From positions 1 through 44,238 of the IMG/VR virus record IMGVR_UViG_3300020119_000044: a stretch of DNA of 44,238 nucleotides. The stretch is one strand, 5' to 3'. Positions 37,773 to 44,238 of the stretch are shown here, piece after piece. Source of the stretch: a virus. Position numbers and translations under genes: made by a program. The notes beneath the pieces are model-generated. The model was given only the letters and a program-made list of their open reading frames with translations. It did not search any database and was not told the DNA's origin. The number at the start of each line of letters is the position of its first letter. Within the stretch, counting starts at the first letter, position 1.

Positions 37773-39832
37773 TGGCCCGCCCAATCAAGACGGTCTACCG
37801 CAGCAAGGCAGAAGTCCTAGCCGCGATGCACCTCAAACTAGAAGGCAGCGACCTCTCCCCCGCCGATGGGAAGAAGCTGGGATATGTGGCAACGTCGGCA
37901 GACGAGGCGCAAGCCATACCCACGCTCCCCGCCCACAAGGCCGGGTTCGTCATCCCTTACTTCGACTTAGCTGGAAAGAAGACCAAGTTCTGGCGATACC
38001 GCTACCTAGAACCCACGCGCGAGGGACTGAGCGCCCTCACCGCCAAGAAAGACCTGCGGTACACACAGCCGCCCAAAACGGTGAACGAGCTGTACCTGCC
38101 CCCGTTGCGGGATTGGACCAAGGTGGCAGACAACGCCAAGCACCCTATCCTCATCACGGAGGGCGAGCTCAAGGCCGCGTGTGCTTGTAAGCACGGTTTT
38201 GCCACCATTGGGCTGGGGGGCGTCTGGTGCTTCAAGGCCAGTAGCCAGCATATGGCCATGCTCCCCCAGTTCGAACTGTTTGACTGGAAGAACCGTCCCG
38301 TCTACATCGTGTACGATAGCGACGCGGTGAGTAATGCCAAGGTAAGCATGGCCGAGAACGCCCTGGCCAAGGAGCTAACGGCCCGAGGGGCCGAAACACA
38401 TATAGTAAGGTTGCCGCATCTAAAGCCTGGTATCAAGTGCGGGTTGGACGACTATCTGGTGCTCAATGACCCCGAGGACCTCCAAGCTGTGCTAGACGAC
38501 AGCACCCCGTGGCGTGCGGTCCAAGAGCTTTACCGCCTGAATGAGGAGGTGGTGTATGTGGAGGACCCGGGACTGGTCCTAAGGCTAGACAACCTCCAAC
38601 GCCTGAACCCGCGTGGGTTCTGCGAGCACGCTTACGCCCCTAGAATCTACTATGAGGAGCAGATCACGGAGAAGGGGACCAAGCTGCTAGAGAAGTCAGC
38701 AGCTAAGGAGTGGCTCAAGTGGCCCGCACGCGCCACAGCCAGGCGCATAACGTACGCCCCAGGGCGCGACCGCGTGGATGCCACGGGTGAGTTCAACGTA
38801 TGGCCGGGCTGGGGCACAGAACCCGAGCCGGGTGATGTCGGCCCGTGGAACGAGCTGCTCGATTTCTTGTTCAAGAAAGAAGAGTCTAGCCGCAAGTGGT
38901 TTCAGCAATGGTGTGCTTACCCCCTGCAACATCCGGGTGAGAAGTTGTTCACCGCAGCAGTGCTGTGGGGTACGGTGCACGGTACAGGCAAGAGCATGGT
39001 CGGCTACAGCTTGGGGCGCATCTATGGCCGCAACTTTGCAGAGATCGGCAATGATGAGCTAGACGGTACGTTCAACGAGTGGGCCGAGAACAGACAGTTT
39101 ATCCTAGGGGAGGAGATAACTGGGGGTGATAAACGGCACATGGCCGATAAGCTCAAGAGCATGATCACTCGCAAGCAGATCCGCATCAACGTCAAGTTCG
39201 TCCCCAGCATCGCCCTGCCCGACTGCATCAACTATCTGTTTACCAGCAACCACCCCGACGCATTCTACGTGGAGGATACCGACCGCCGGTTCTTCATCCA
39301 CGAGGTGCAGGGCACCCCACGCGAGAGCGAGTTCTACCAAAGGTACTACGACTGGTTAGATGCAGGTGGTGCAGCTCACTTGTTCCACCACCTGTTGACG
39401 GTGGACGTAACAGACTTTAGTCCCAAGGGCCACGCCCCCACGACCAACAGCAAGCGCGACATGATCGACAGTGGGCGGAGTGACCTGGGCAGTTGGGTCG
39501 CCCAGTTGCGCGAGAACCCAGATGCTGTGCTGCACCACAACGGTCAGCCCTTGGGGCGCAGCCTGTGGAGCACGACCGAGCTGCACACCCTGTACGATCC
39601 CAGCGGCCAAGGTAGGGTGACGGCCAATGGTTTGGCGCGCGAGCTAAAGCGGGCAGGATTTAGTAAGGTGCTAGACGGGATGCCCGTGCCCGGCCCTACG
39701 GGCATTGCCCAGCGCCTATGGGCTATCCGCGACCCCGACAAGTTGTTGAGGATGAACTGGCAAGCCATCAGAACGTTGTACTACAAGGAACAGGAGACAC
39801 CCCATGCCCTCCGTAAAAAGTACAGTCGTTAG
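37772..39832 (+). CDS. primase-helicase (DUF3854 Toprim-like plus SF3 helicase)
   Basis: 686 aa. The N-terminal half is a DUF3854/Toprim-like primase: TEGELKA (E130, E132), YDSD (D182, D184) and LDDYL near 216-229. The C-terminal half is a superfamily 3, DUF5906-like helicase: Walker A GTVHGTGKS (400-408), Walker B FILGEE (443-448), and the motif C asparagine in LFTSNHPDAF with DRRF after it. The protein should prime and unwind at the origin, in the manner of P4-type primases. It pairs functionally with the family A polymerase at 3062. TAATG coupling upstream. Confidence 0.9.
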   Translation: MARPIKTVYRSKAEVLAAMHLKLEGSDLSPADGKKLGYVATSADEAQAIPTLPAHKAGFVIPYFDLAGKKTKFWRYRYLEPTREGLSALTAKKDLRYTQPPKTVNELYLPPLRDWTKVADNAKHPILITEGELKAACACKHGFATIGLGGVWCFKASSQHMAMLPQFELFDWKNRPVYIVYDSDAVSNAKVSMAENALAKELTARGAETHIVRLPHLKPGIKCGLDDYLVLNDPEDLQAVLDDSTPWRAVQELYRLNEEVVYVEDPGLVLRLDNLQRLNPRGFCEHAYAPRIYYEEQITEKGTKLLEKSAAKEWLKWPARATARRITYAPGRDRVDATGEFNVWPGWGTEPEPGDVGPWNELLDFLFKKEESSRKWFQQWCAYPLQHPGEKLFTAAVLWGTVHGTGKSMVGYSLGRIYGRNFAEIGNDELDGTFNEWAENRQFILGEEITGGDKRHMADKLKSMITRKQIRINVKFVPSIALPDCINYLFTSNHPDAFYVEDTDRRFFIHEVQGTPRESEFYQRYYDWLDAGGAAHLFHHLLTVDVTDFSPKGHAPTTNSKRDMIDSGRSDLGSWVAQLRENPDAVLHHNGQPLGRSLWSTTELHTLYDPSGQGRVTANGLARELKRAGFSKVLDGMPVPGPTGIAQRLWAIRDPDKLLRMNWQAIRTLYYKEQETPHALRKKYSR

Positions 39833-40148
39833 CACTGCCTATTCCGTGTTGGGGGTGCACCCTGCCAGCACCCCCGCCGAGTGTCAGCAGGCCTATACGG
39901 CTTTGGCCAAGATGCATCACCCCGATGCAGGGGGTGACCCCAACGAGTTTGTGCGGGTGGGCATTGCGTGGTCGCTTATCAAGTTTCCACAGACTAGGCA
40001 GAGCTACGATGCCATGCTGCGCCAGACGTACGACTCCTGTGCCACGTGCGGGGGCCGGGGCCTTACCTACAAACAGGTGCGCATGGGTGTCCGCAAGGGG
40101 ATGGTGTGTTCTAAGTGCTGTGGGGTCGGCTACTTCTGTCGTGCTTAG
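39804..40148 (+). CDS. J-domain (DnaJ-like) protein with zinc-finger-type tail
   Basis: 114 aa. Residues 10-72 are a J domain: AYSVLGVHPASTPAECQQAY, HPD at 39-41, and RQSYDAML. The C-terminal part has CATCGGRG and CSKCCGVGYFC, which resemble half of the DnaJ zinc-finger region. J proteins stimulate DnaK. A phage copy may recruit the host DnaK to the replication complex, as lambda P needs DnaJ and DnaK. It overlaps the primase-helicase end by 29 bp, and promoter C follows. Confidence 0.85.
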   Translation: MPSVKSTVVSTAYSVLGVHPASTPAECQQAYTALAKMHHPDAGGDPNEFVRVGIAWSLIKFPQTRQSYDAMLRQTYDSCATCGGRGLTYKQVRMGVRKGMVCSKCCGVGYFCRA

Positions 40149-40166
40149 ATATTTGTAACTTTGCGC

Positions 40167-40194
40167 TTGCAATCCCGCTGGGCAGGTGTACGCT
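40167..40194 (+). promoter_or_regulatory. putative early promoter C (TTGCAA-N16-TACGCT)
   Basis: TTGCAA (40167-40172), 16 nt ending in GGTG, and TACGCT (40189-40194) repeat the design seen at 1356 and 7806. An extra TTTGCGC half-box lies 6 bp upstream, as at 7800. It lies in the 66-bp gap after the J-domain gene and 20 bp before the GTG of the next gene. Confidence 0.55.
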
Positions 40195-40214
40195 TATGGT
40201 TGTAGGAGTTTTCC

Positions 40215-40445
40215 GTGCCCCGTTACCAGCCCACCTTCACCTACCGTCAGCGCCCCTGGGAGGACGTGGTCCTGCGGGCCTGCGCCTTCCCCTTTGTGCT
40301 GGCTTGGCGGATAGCCTGGCGCCCCGCCGGTAGAGGTAGCAGCCTGATCATGCCCATAGTCCGCGAGACGTGGCGCGACGTGCACTGGTACCGCACCCAC
40401 GTCTGTGTTGAGGTCCTTCCCACCTGGCCCGGTTACTCGGAGTGA
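40215..40445 (+). CDS. hypothetical protein, arginine/tryptophan-rich
   Basis: 76 aa, GTG start with TAGGAGTTTTCC upstream. It contains RACAFPFVLAWRIAWRPAGR, a helix that could sit at a membrane, and several Trp/Arg pairs (RETWRDVHWYRTHV). No family recognised. It is the first gene behind promoter C and overlaps the next start region by 4 bp. Confidence 0.65.
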   Translation: MPRYQPTFTYRQRPWEDVVLRACAFPFVLAWRIAWRPAGRGSSLIMPIVRETWRDVHWYRTHVCVEVLPTWPGYSE

Positions 40446-40447
40446 CT

Positions 40448-41632
40448 ATGCGAACCCTCTTTCTTTCCCTGTTCACCCTCTGCCTGGGGGCCCAGATGCC
40501 GACCGACGCCCTTTGGGCCAAGACCATGGCGCCCTTACTTCAGCAGCCGCTGTGGGACGACCTGCATGCCTACGACGCGGGGGACTACCTCATGGTGCCT
40601 CAGGCGTGGGCTTTCAGATCTCGGGGGACACAGGAGGAGCAAACGGAATTGTCATTGTTTTGGGTCCGTTGGCAATTGCTTGGTTCCCCAGTGCCCGCTG
40701 ATCACCTCACCCGGCTCCAATTCCTCTACGCGGCCAGTCAGCACATGCGGCTAAACCCAGCGCGTGGTCGTGGGCTGCGTGGTATTCTTGGTGCGCATAT
40801 CCAGGTTCTCTGGGCCACAGCCCCCGCCATCCAGTGGGAGCACGCCAGCTTCAACGGCATCAAGGCGCGGACCGTGTACAAGCTCAGCCTGACGAACCCG
40901 CGCAAGAGCTACTTCCGCGCCTTCACGGACGAGGACTTCTTCCTCTTCGCCATCGCCGCTGACCTGCGAGCCTACGACCGCGCTCATGCCTACTCCTCCG
41001 ACCCGGTACTGGAAGAGATCGGTGCGATGACACGCATCGTCTGCAACCGCGCCTTCCTCCCGTACGAGGACAAGCTGTACATGCAGCCGGGCGTCTGGAC
41101 CGACCATCCCGACTACGCCTACGCCGGGCACGAGTCCATCTACCCTGGGATGCTGCCCGTGAAGCTCGCGGACGTGAGCCCCGACATCTCCCACCAGCAC
41201 CGCGTCCCGCTGTGGCTGCGGAGCTTCGGGGACGGCGATCCTGACGCGGCCAGCTACTACGCGGACCTGCGGCACCGCCTGGCCGGGGCCTTCTTCGGGG
41301 CGTGTCTTGAAAAGTCCGGCCCATTTTTGCGCACTACCAACTTCCTGGACGGTCGCAACGGCGTCTACCGCTTCGGCTACGCCACGACGAACGGCTCGGG
41401 CTACGACGCCTGGCAGCTCAGCGGCACCATGACCAGCGGCTGGTGGGCCTTCCTGGGCGACTCGCGGTGCAAGGGCATGCACCAGCGGCTGGCTGCCCAG
41501 TTCCCGCTGAGCGACGACGCGCTGAAGTGCTACGTGGGCCCGGGTACCACGCGGGTGCAGGATCCTCTCTGCGCCCAGGGGTACACCAACGGCTTCCGCG
41601 AGCTGCTGTGCAGATTGGCTGGTGAGCTGTGA
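40448..41632 (+). CDS. secreted protein, possible alpha/alpha-type carbohydrate-active fold
   Basis: 394 aa. The ATG at 40448 is 5 nt after CGGAG; a GTG at 40442 is less likely. Residues 1-16 form a signal peptide (MRTLFLSLFTLCLGAQ). The mature part has repeated aromatic helices (AFTDEDFFLFAIAADLRAYD, SYYADLRHRLAGAFFG) and Gly/Trp loops (LSGTMTSGWWAFLGD), a pattern that suggests an alpha/alpha toroid like those in glycoside hydrolases and lyases. No catalytic residues can be assigned. Export by a non-virion early gene may serve to alter the host surface or block superinfection; this is inference. Confidence 0.7.
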   Translation: MRTLFLSLFTLCLGAQMPTDALWAKTMAPLLQQPLWDDLHAYDAGDYLMVPQAWAFRSRGTQEEQTELSLFWVRWQLLGSPVPADHLTRLQFLYAASQHMRLNPARGRGLRGILGAHIQVLWATAPAIQWEHASFNGIKARTVYKLSLTNPRKSYFRAFTDEDFFLFAIAADLRAYDRAHAYSSDPVLEEIGAMTRIVCNRAFLPYEDKLYMQPGVWTDHPDYAYAGHESIYPGMLPVKLADVSPDISHQHRVPLWLRSFGDGDPDAASYYADLRHRLAGAFFGACLEKSGPFLRTTNFLDGRNGVYRFGYATTNGSGYDAWQLSGTMTSGWWAFLGDSRCKGMHQRLAAQFPLSDDALKCYVGPGTTRVQDPLCAQGYTNGFRELLCRLAGEL

Positions 41633-41949
41633 CCTCCCACGACCTGACCCCCGAAGCGCGAGAGGTGCTAAAAAAAGAACTACAGCAGCTTAATGTCAAG
41701 CACAGGATGGATGAGGAAGATTACTGCACATGGACTGAGGCAGCGGAAGAAGTTGCCCTCACCCTCCTCGCCCAGCTCCAGGCGCGGGATGAGCGGATCA
41801 AGTCCCTAGAGGCCTCCCTTCAACGCCTTGGGTCCATGGAGGGTTTCGTCTTCTGCGGAACCCTGGGGGATAGCGGCCTCGCTGATGAGTGTAGAGCCCG
41901 TATCGACTTCGCTCGCGCTGCCATGAAGCCTAAAGGAGCCCACCCATGA
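41629..41949 (+). CDS. hypothetical coiled-coil protein
   Basis: 106 aa, GTG overlapping the previous stop as GTGA. It starts with helices (LTPEAREVLKKELQQLN), has a long central helix (ARDERIKSLEASLQRLG) and ends near ARIDFARAAMKPKGAHP. No family recognised. Its last bases overlap the ATG of the next gene (CCATGA). Confidence 0.6.
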   Translation: MTSHDLTPEAREVLKKELQQLNVKHRMDEEDYCTWTEAAEEVALTLLAQLQARDERIKSLEASLQRLGSMEGFVFCGTLGDSGLADECRARIDFARAAMKPKGAHP

Positions 41950-42137
41950 AGACTGAGACCATCACCATGCAAGTCAAGGTGCGGATCACGTATGACGATA
42001 CCCATGAGGGGGCGCGAGAACACGCGGTTGAGCTGACCGGTGAGGCGCTCAGTCAAGAGGTGGGGGCCTACGGGTCCTGGAAAGATGGGTATAGCGCTGA
42101 AATGCTCGCCGAACCTGTAGAGGTCCCCAATGTCTGA
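41946..42137 (+). CDS. small MKTETITM-family protein, copy 1
   Basis: 63 aa. The first 17 residues (MKTETITMQVKVRITYD) match the start of the gene at 43166 almost exactly, also at the DNA level over the first 26 bases. The C-terminal tail LAEPVEVPNV lies in a 34-bp exact repeat found again at 42683-42716. The N-terminal strand pair suggests a small beta-containing fold. Function unknown. This is one of several shuffled small genes near the right end. Confidence 0.6.
   Translation: MKTETITMQVKVRITYDDTHEGAREHAVELTGEALSQEVGAYGSWKDGYSAEMLAEPVEVPNV
42104..42137 (+). repeat. 34-bp direct repeat, copy 1
   Basis: This 34-bp stretch is identical to 42683-42716. It encodes the tail AEPVEVPN of the upstream gene and contains a GAGGT ribosome site and an ATG for a following gene. 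In copy 1 the ATG is followed by a decayed sequence; in copy 2 by a full gene. A degenerate third version lies at about 43333-43355. Confidence 0.9.
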
Positions 42138-42221
42138 TGCGCTGATGGCTTCTGCTCCGATGGCTGCAAGGCGGAGCACTACGGCGAACGCGAGGCCTTT
42201 ATGGAGATGGATGAGCAGTAG
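42138..42221 (+). pseudogene. remnant of a cysteine-containing small gene
   Basis: Directly after the stop of the gene at 41946, the same frame reads CADGFCSDGCKAEHYGERE then AFMEMDEQ and TAG. The C-x-x-x-C spacing and acidic end look like a real small zinc-binding-type protein tail, but there is no start codon or ribosome site. The 34-bp repeat abuts it, so it is probably the 3' remnant of a gene lost by recombination. The alternative frame from the ATG at 42130 gives an implausible sequence. Confidence 0.5.
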
Positions 42222-42265
42222 GCACGACGTTTGCATACCTTGTCACACTGCCACCAAGGAGTAAA

Positions 42266-42382
42266 ATGAGATTCCTAGACGGCTTCATCATCGGGATGGG
42301 CGCGACGCTGCTGACGGTCGTGGTGCTGATCGTCACCGGGGCGCTGGACAACTGGATCAAGCGATGGAGGGACTGGCGATGA
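42266..42382 (+). CDS. 38-aa single-TM membrane protein
   Basis: The ATG follows AAGGAGTAAA, an excellent ribosome site. The product starts MRFLDGFIIGMGATLL, has one transmembrane helix (ATLLTVVVLIVTGAL), and ends in a basic amphipathic tail (NWIKRWRDWR). Its TGA overlaps the next ATG (ATGA). Size and charge distribution are like small phage membrane regulators or toxins of the inner membrane. No family recognised. Confidence 0.7.
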   Translation: MRFLDGFIIGMGATLLTVVVLIVTGALDNWIKRWRDWR

Positions 42383-42654
42383 ACAGCTTCCTAACGCAGG
42401 CGATGAATGCCCGACCGGATCGACGATTGCTAACACGCCGCGTGCAAGACGGTATTAGTGGCTCGGTTGCGGAGTACGGTCACGACGCGACACTGGCACA
42501 CGAGATGCTGGCGTTGCTGAAGGAAGGCGCCGTTGCGCTTGCGCAGACGAGCAATCCGAAGTGTGAGTTCTGCGGTGCGATGAAGTACGACAACGCACAC
42601 GCGCCAGATTGCTGGTTCAACCGCGTCCTCCCCTTCATCGAGGACAACCCATGA
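42379..42654 (+). CDS. hypothetical protein with CxxC motif
   Basis: 91 aa. The ATG at 42379 overlaps the preceding stop, with GGAGGG upstream; the in-frame ATG at 42364 is less suitable. Residues about 25-60 are helical (ATLAHEMLALLKEGAVAL). CEFCGAMKYDNAHAPDCW near residues 67-84 resembles a short zinc-binding motif, seen in small phage proteins of unknown role. The stop overlaps the fragment at 42651 as ATGA. Confidence 0.65.
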   Translation: MNSFLTQAMNARPDRRLLTRRVQDGISGSVAEYGHDATLAHEMLALLKEGAVALAQTSNPKCEFCGAMKYDNAHAPDCWFNRVLPFIEDNP

Positions 42655-42716
42655 AGCTCCGTGACATCACACCCGGCACCTGGCTCGCCGAACCTGTAGA
42701 GGTCCCCAATGTCTGA
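42651..42716 (+). pseudogene. truncated gene fragment ending in the 34-bp repeat
   Basis: An ATG at 42651 opens only 21 codons (MKLRDITPGTWLAEPVEVPN, then V). The first 11 residues, MKLRDITPGTW, resemble the start of longer phage proteins. The last ten are identical to the tail of the gene at 41946 because both lie in the 34-bp repeat. It looks like a hybrid made by recombination at that repeat. It could still be translated and serve only for coupling to the next gene. Confidence 0.55.
42683..42716 (+). repeat. 34-bp direct repeat, copy 2
   Basis: Identical over 34 bases to 42104-42137. Here it carries the end of the 21-codon fragment and the ribosome site and ATG of the gene at 42709. The two copies are 579 bp apart, in direct orientation, bounding the module 42138-42682. 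Confidence 0.9.
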
Positions 42717-43176
42717 GTCGCTGAACCAGAAGATCCGAGAGGCGTACCGCGTTATCTACCCTGGTGCCGAATTGCCCGACAGCATTACCGGCAGCTCGCT
42801 TTATCAAGTGGCGTACTCCATTGCAGAGTCCCAGGAATCCCTGCTCGCGGAGCAGGCTCAGCGCATAATTGAGCTTGAGACGGATCGAGAACAGGCATGG
42901 ACACACTACGCGGCTTGTGCGGGAACCCCGCTCATGGCAGACCTCCAAAAGCAGCTCGCTTCGCAGGCTGCGGAGATCGAGAGCCTTCAGACTCTGCACG
43001 AATACCTGCAAGTCTGCCCAGGATGCGGCGCTACCCTTAAGGCTGGCGATCACTGGCCACCCATGGATTGCGAACACAGGGAGACCAACCCAAGTGATAA
43101 CTGTGATGGCTGCATCGCTCGGGATGCACTCGCGCATGATTTACGGCGGCAGAAGGAGTTTGGCCATGAAGACTGA
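42709..43176 (+). CDS. coiled-coil protein with C-terminal zinc-ribbon-like region, MSE-family copy 1
   Basis: 155 aa, ATG inside repeat copy 2. The start MSESLNQKIREAYRVIYPG resembles the gene at 43353. A coiled coil (LLAEQAQRIIELETDREQ, LQKQLASQAAEIESLQTLH) follows, then cysteines in CPGCGATLKAG and CEHRETNPSDNCDGC that could bind zinc. The function is unknown. Its 3' end overlaps the MKTETITM copy 2 start by 11 nt. Confidence 0.65.
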   Translation: MSESLNQKIREAYRVIYPGAELPDSITGSSLYQVAYSIAESQESLLAEQAQRIIELETDREQAWTHYAACAGTPLMADLQKQLASQAAEIESLQTLHEYLQVCPGCGATLKAGDHWPPMDCEHRETNPSDNCDGCIARDALAHDLRRQKEFGHED

Positions 43177-43360
43177 GACCATCACCATGCAGGTGCGCGT
43201 GCGGATCACGTATGACGAGACCTTGCCGCGCAAAGCTGGTCGGAAAGGAGTGCTCTACGACCTAAACGTAGGATTGAAAGAGGCGATCAACACCTGTGCG
43301 CTGTTCGACAAAGCAGACGCAAAGATGATTGGCCAAGCTAAGGAGGTCCCTAATGAGTGA
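43166..43360 (+). CDS. small MKTETITM-family protein, copy 2
   Basis: 64 aa. The ATG at 43166 has GAAGGAG upstream. The N terminus MKTETITMQVRVRITYDET duplicates the gene at 41946; the rest diverges (GLKEAINTCALFDKADAKM) and ends KEVPNE, a relative of the VEVPNV tail of copy 1. So whole-gene duplication was followed by divergence or exchange of the middle. Function unknown. Confidence 0.6.
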   Translation: MKTETITMQVRVRITYDETLPRKAGRKGVLYDLNVGLKEAINTCALFDKADAKMIGQAKEVPNE

Positions 43361-43670
43361 GGCGCTCGATAAAATGAGTGAGGCGCTCGATAAGAAGATC
43401 AGAGACCACCAAGATGAGCATTGCTTGGGTACCTATGAAGAGACCACCTACGCAGTAGCCTATCAACTACTGGGCCAGGTCGAGCAGCTGGAGGCCGAGA
43501 AGGCGGAGCTGGGAAATGACGTAGCTCGCGCCAAAGCTCGCGCCGATGATTTCGAGGGTAATTGCATCAACCTGGAAAGTCGGCTCGCCTCCGAGCACGC
43601 AGCGCGAGTGGAGGCGGAGACGCAGCTGGCACAGGCGCTCGCAGCGCCGAAGCATGAGGAGAAGAAATGA
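43353..43670 (+). CDS. coiled-coil protein, MSE-family copy 2
   Basis: 105 aa, ATG 6 nt after AAGGAGG. The first 14 residues are a tandem 21-bp duplication (MSEALDK MSEALDK), giving two possible starts. The rest is related to the gene at 42709 in its first part and then forms a long coiled coil (QVEQLEAEKAELGNDVARAK) with an Ala-rich end. It lacks the zinc-ribbon-like tail of its paralogue. The stop overlaps the repeat-protein start as ATGA. Confidence 0.65.
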   Translation: MSEALDKMSEALDKKIRDHQDEHCLGTYEETTYAVAYQLLGQVEQLEAEKAELGNDVARAKARADDFEGNCINLESRLASEHAARVEAETQLAQALAAPKHEEKK

Positions 43671-44238
43671 GAGCATTCACCAACACCGTCCAGACCAAGA
43701 CGCAGGCCGTCGCCATGATGCAAGAGCATCGGCGACTCGATCAGATCATTGCCGGTGCCTACAGCAACGGCCAAGAAGGCGAAGACTTCAGGGGCTGTCT
43801 CGTGGGCTGCGCCACCCACGGCGACCACATGCTTTTCGAGCCCCAGTTCGGGATTCCGTGGCGTGTCGCGTGGTTGGCCGATGACATCTTCGAGGGTCTC
43901 AACAAGGAGGACGGCGCGGCTTTCGCGGTCGAGTTTTTCGAGGCCATCCCAGAAGGTGCAGATCTATCGCGTGTTTTCGATGCGTGGTGCGCTTGGATGC
44001 TCGCGGACAAGGTTGACGGCCTGATCGCCATATCATCCGGACCGTCCGTCGCCACCATGGGCGGTCTCTTCTCTCGCGCAGCGACTGGAGATGAGCCGAC
44101 TGCCGAGGAGTGGGAAGAGGCCGCCAGGGCCGCCAGGGCCGCCTGGGACGCCAGGGACGCCTGGGACGCCACGGCCGCTACGGCCGCCAGGGCCGCCAGG
44201 GCCGCCTGGGACGCCAGGGACGCCTGGGACGCCACGGC
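43667..44238 (+). CDS. alanine-rich triplet-repeat phage protein, N-terminal part (3' end at 1-456)
   Basis: 190 codons to the window end. Residues 1 to about 135 are a globular domain with features shared by a family of phage proteins of unknown function: MRAFTNTV, DQIIAGAYSNGQEG, GCLVGCATHGDHM, GIPWRVAWLADDIFEGL and FFEAIPEGADLS. From about residue 150 on, AAR, AAW and DAR/DAW triplets begin. The last codon is cut (GC). Joining to base 1 directly would shift the frame by one nt relative to the frame-1 half, so at least one base, and probably several repeat units, are missing at the break. Confidence 0.75.
   Translation, partial: MRAFTNTVQTKTQAVAMMQEHRRLDQIIAGAYSNGQEGEDFRGCLVGCATHGDHMLFEPQFGIPWRVAWLADDIFEGLNKEDGAAFAVEFFEAIPEGADLSRVFDAWCAWMLADKVDGLIAISSGPSVATMGGLFSRAATGDEPTAEEWEEAARAARAAWDARDAWDATAATAARAARAAWDARDAWDAT
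44119..44238 (+). repeat. 9-bp coding minisatellite (right copy of the contig-spanning tract)
   Basis: The same GCCGCC(A/T)GG and GACGCC(A/T)GG units as at 1-384, with ACGGCC variants (44169-44180 and the last bases). It continues to the final base of the window. The full tract is at least 500 bp long. Confidence 0.95.

Overview
The window is a dsDNA tailed-phage genome, most likely near-complete. It carries HK97-type head genes, a long-tail module with tape measure and baseplate genes resembling gene transfer agents and other siphoviruses, a lysis cassette, and two blocks of replication and nucleotide genes. I see no integrase, repressor, tRNA or CRISPR array, so a virulent siphovirus is the best reading. 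DNA is GC-rich except for one control region. The muramidase and GTA-type 3-TM holin suggest a Gram-negative host, but no gene fixes the host.

Layout. (1) 1-13497, plus strand: the tail of a repeat protein, ATP-dependent DNA ligase, a putative ssDNA-binding-like protein, family A DNA polymerase, Cas4-like nuclease, VRR-NUC nuclease, SNF2-type helicase, small genes, then a DNA hypermodification cassette (radical SAM enzyme, GT-A glycosyltransferase, base-hypermodification helical protein, thymidylate-synthase-fold enzyme) and a DUF3310 protein. (2) 13473-36498, minus strand: the late operon, read from terminase (right) to lysis (left). Order: small and large terminase, structural protein, portal-MuF fusion, protease-scaffold, major capsid, connectors, tail tube, tail chaperones with a probable -1 frameshift, tape measure, DUF2460, DUF2163, NlpC/P60, tail hub, fibres, PAS-domain membrane protein, GH108 endolysin and holin. 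(3) 36499-36949: AT-rich divergent control region. (4) 36950-44238, plus strand: MazG-like protein, DUF4031-like protein, primase/SF3 helicase, J-domain protein, secreted protein, then a set of small duplicated genes and the start of the repeat protein.

Both ends of the window lie in the same 9-bp tandem-repeat coding tract. Joining the ends gives one early rightward unit (36950 through the junction to 13497) and one late leftward unit, divergent at 36.5-36.9 kb and convergent at 13.48 kb. This is a simple circularly permuted phage map. Three early transcription units (starting near 1.4, 7.9 and 40.2 kb) share a promoter-like motif with constant 16-nt spacing.

The most interesting content is the 9.5-13.1 kb cassette. 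It looks able to make hydroxymethyl-dUMP, place it in DNA and modify the base further with a radical SAM enzyme and a glycosyltransferase, yet no P-loop 5-hmdU kinase is visible. Other points of interest are a PAS domain and an EF-hand-like loop inside the lysis cassette, and the hypervariable repeat gene at the contig junction.
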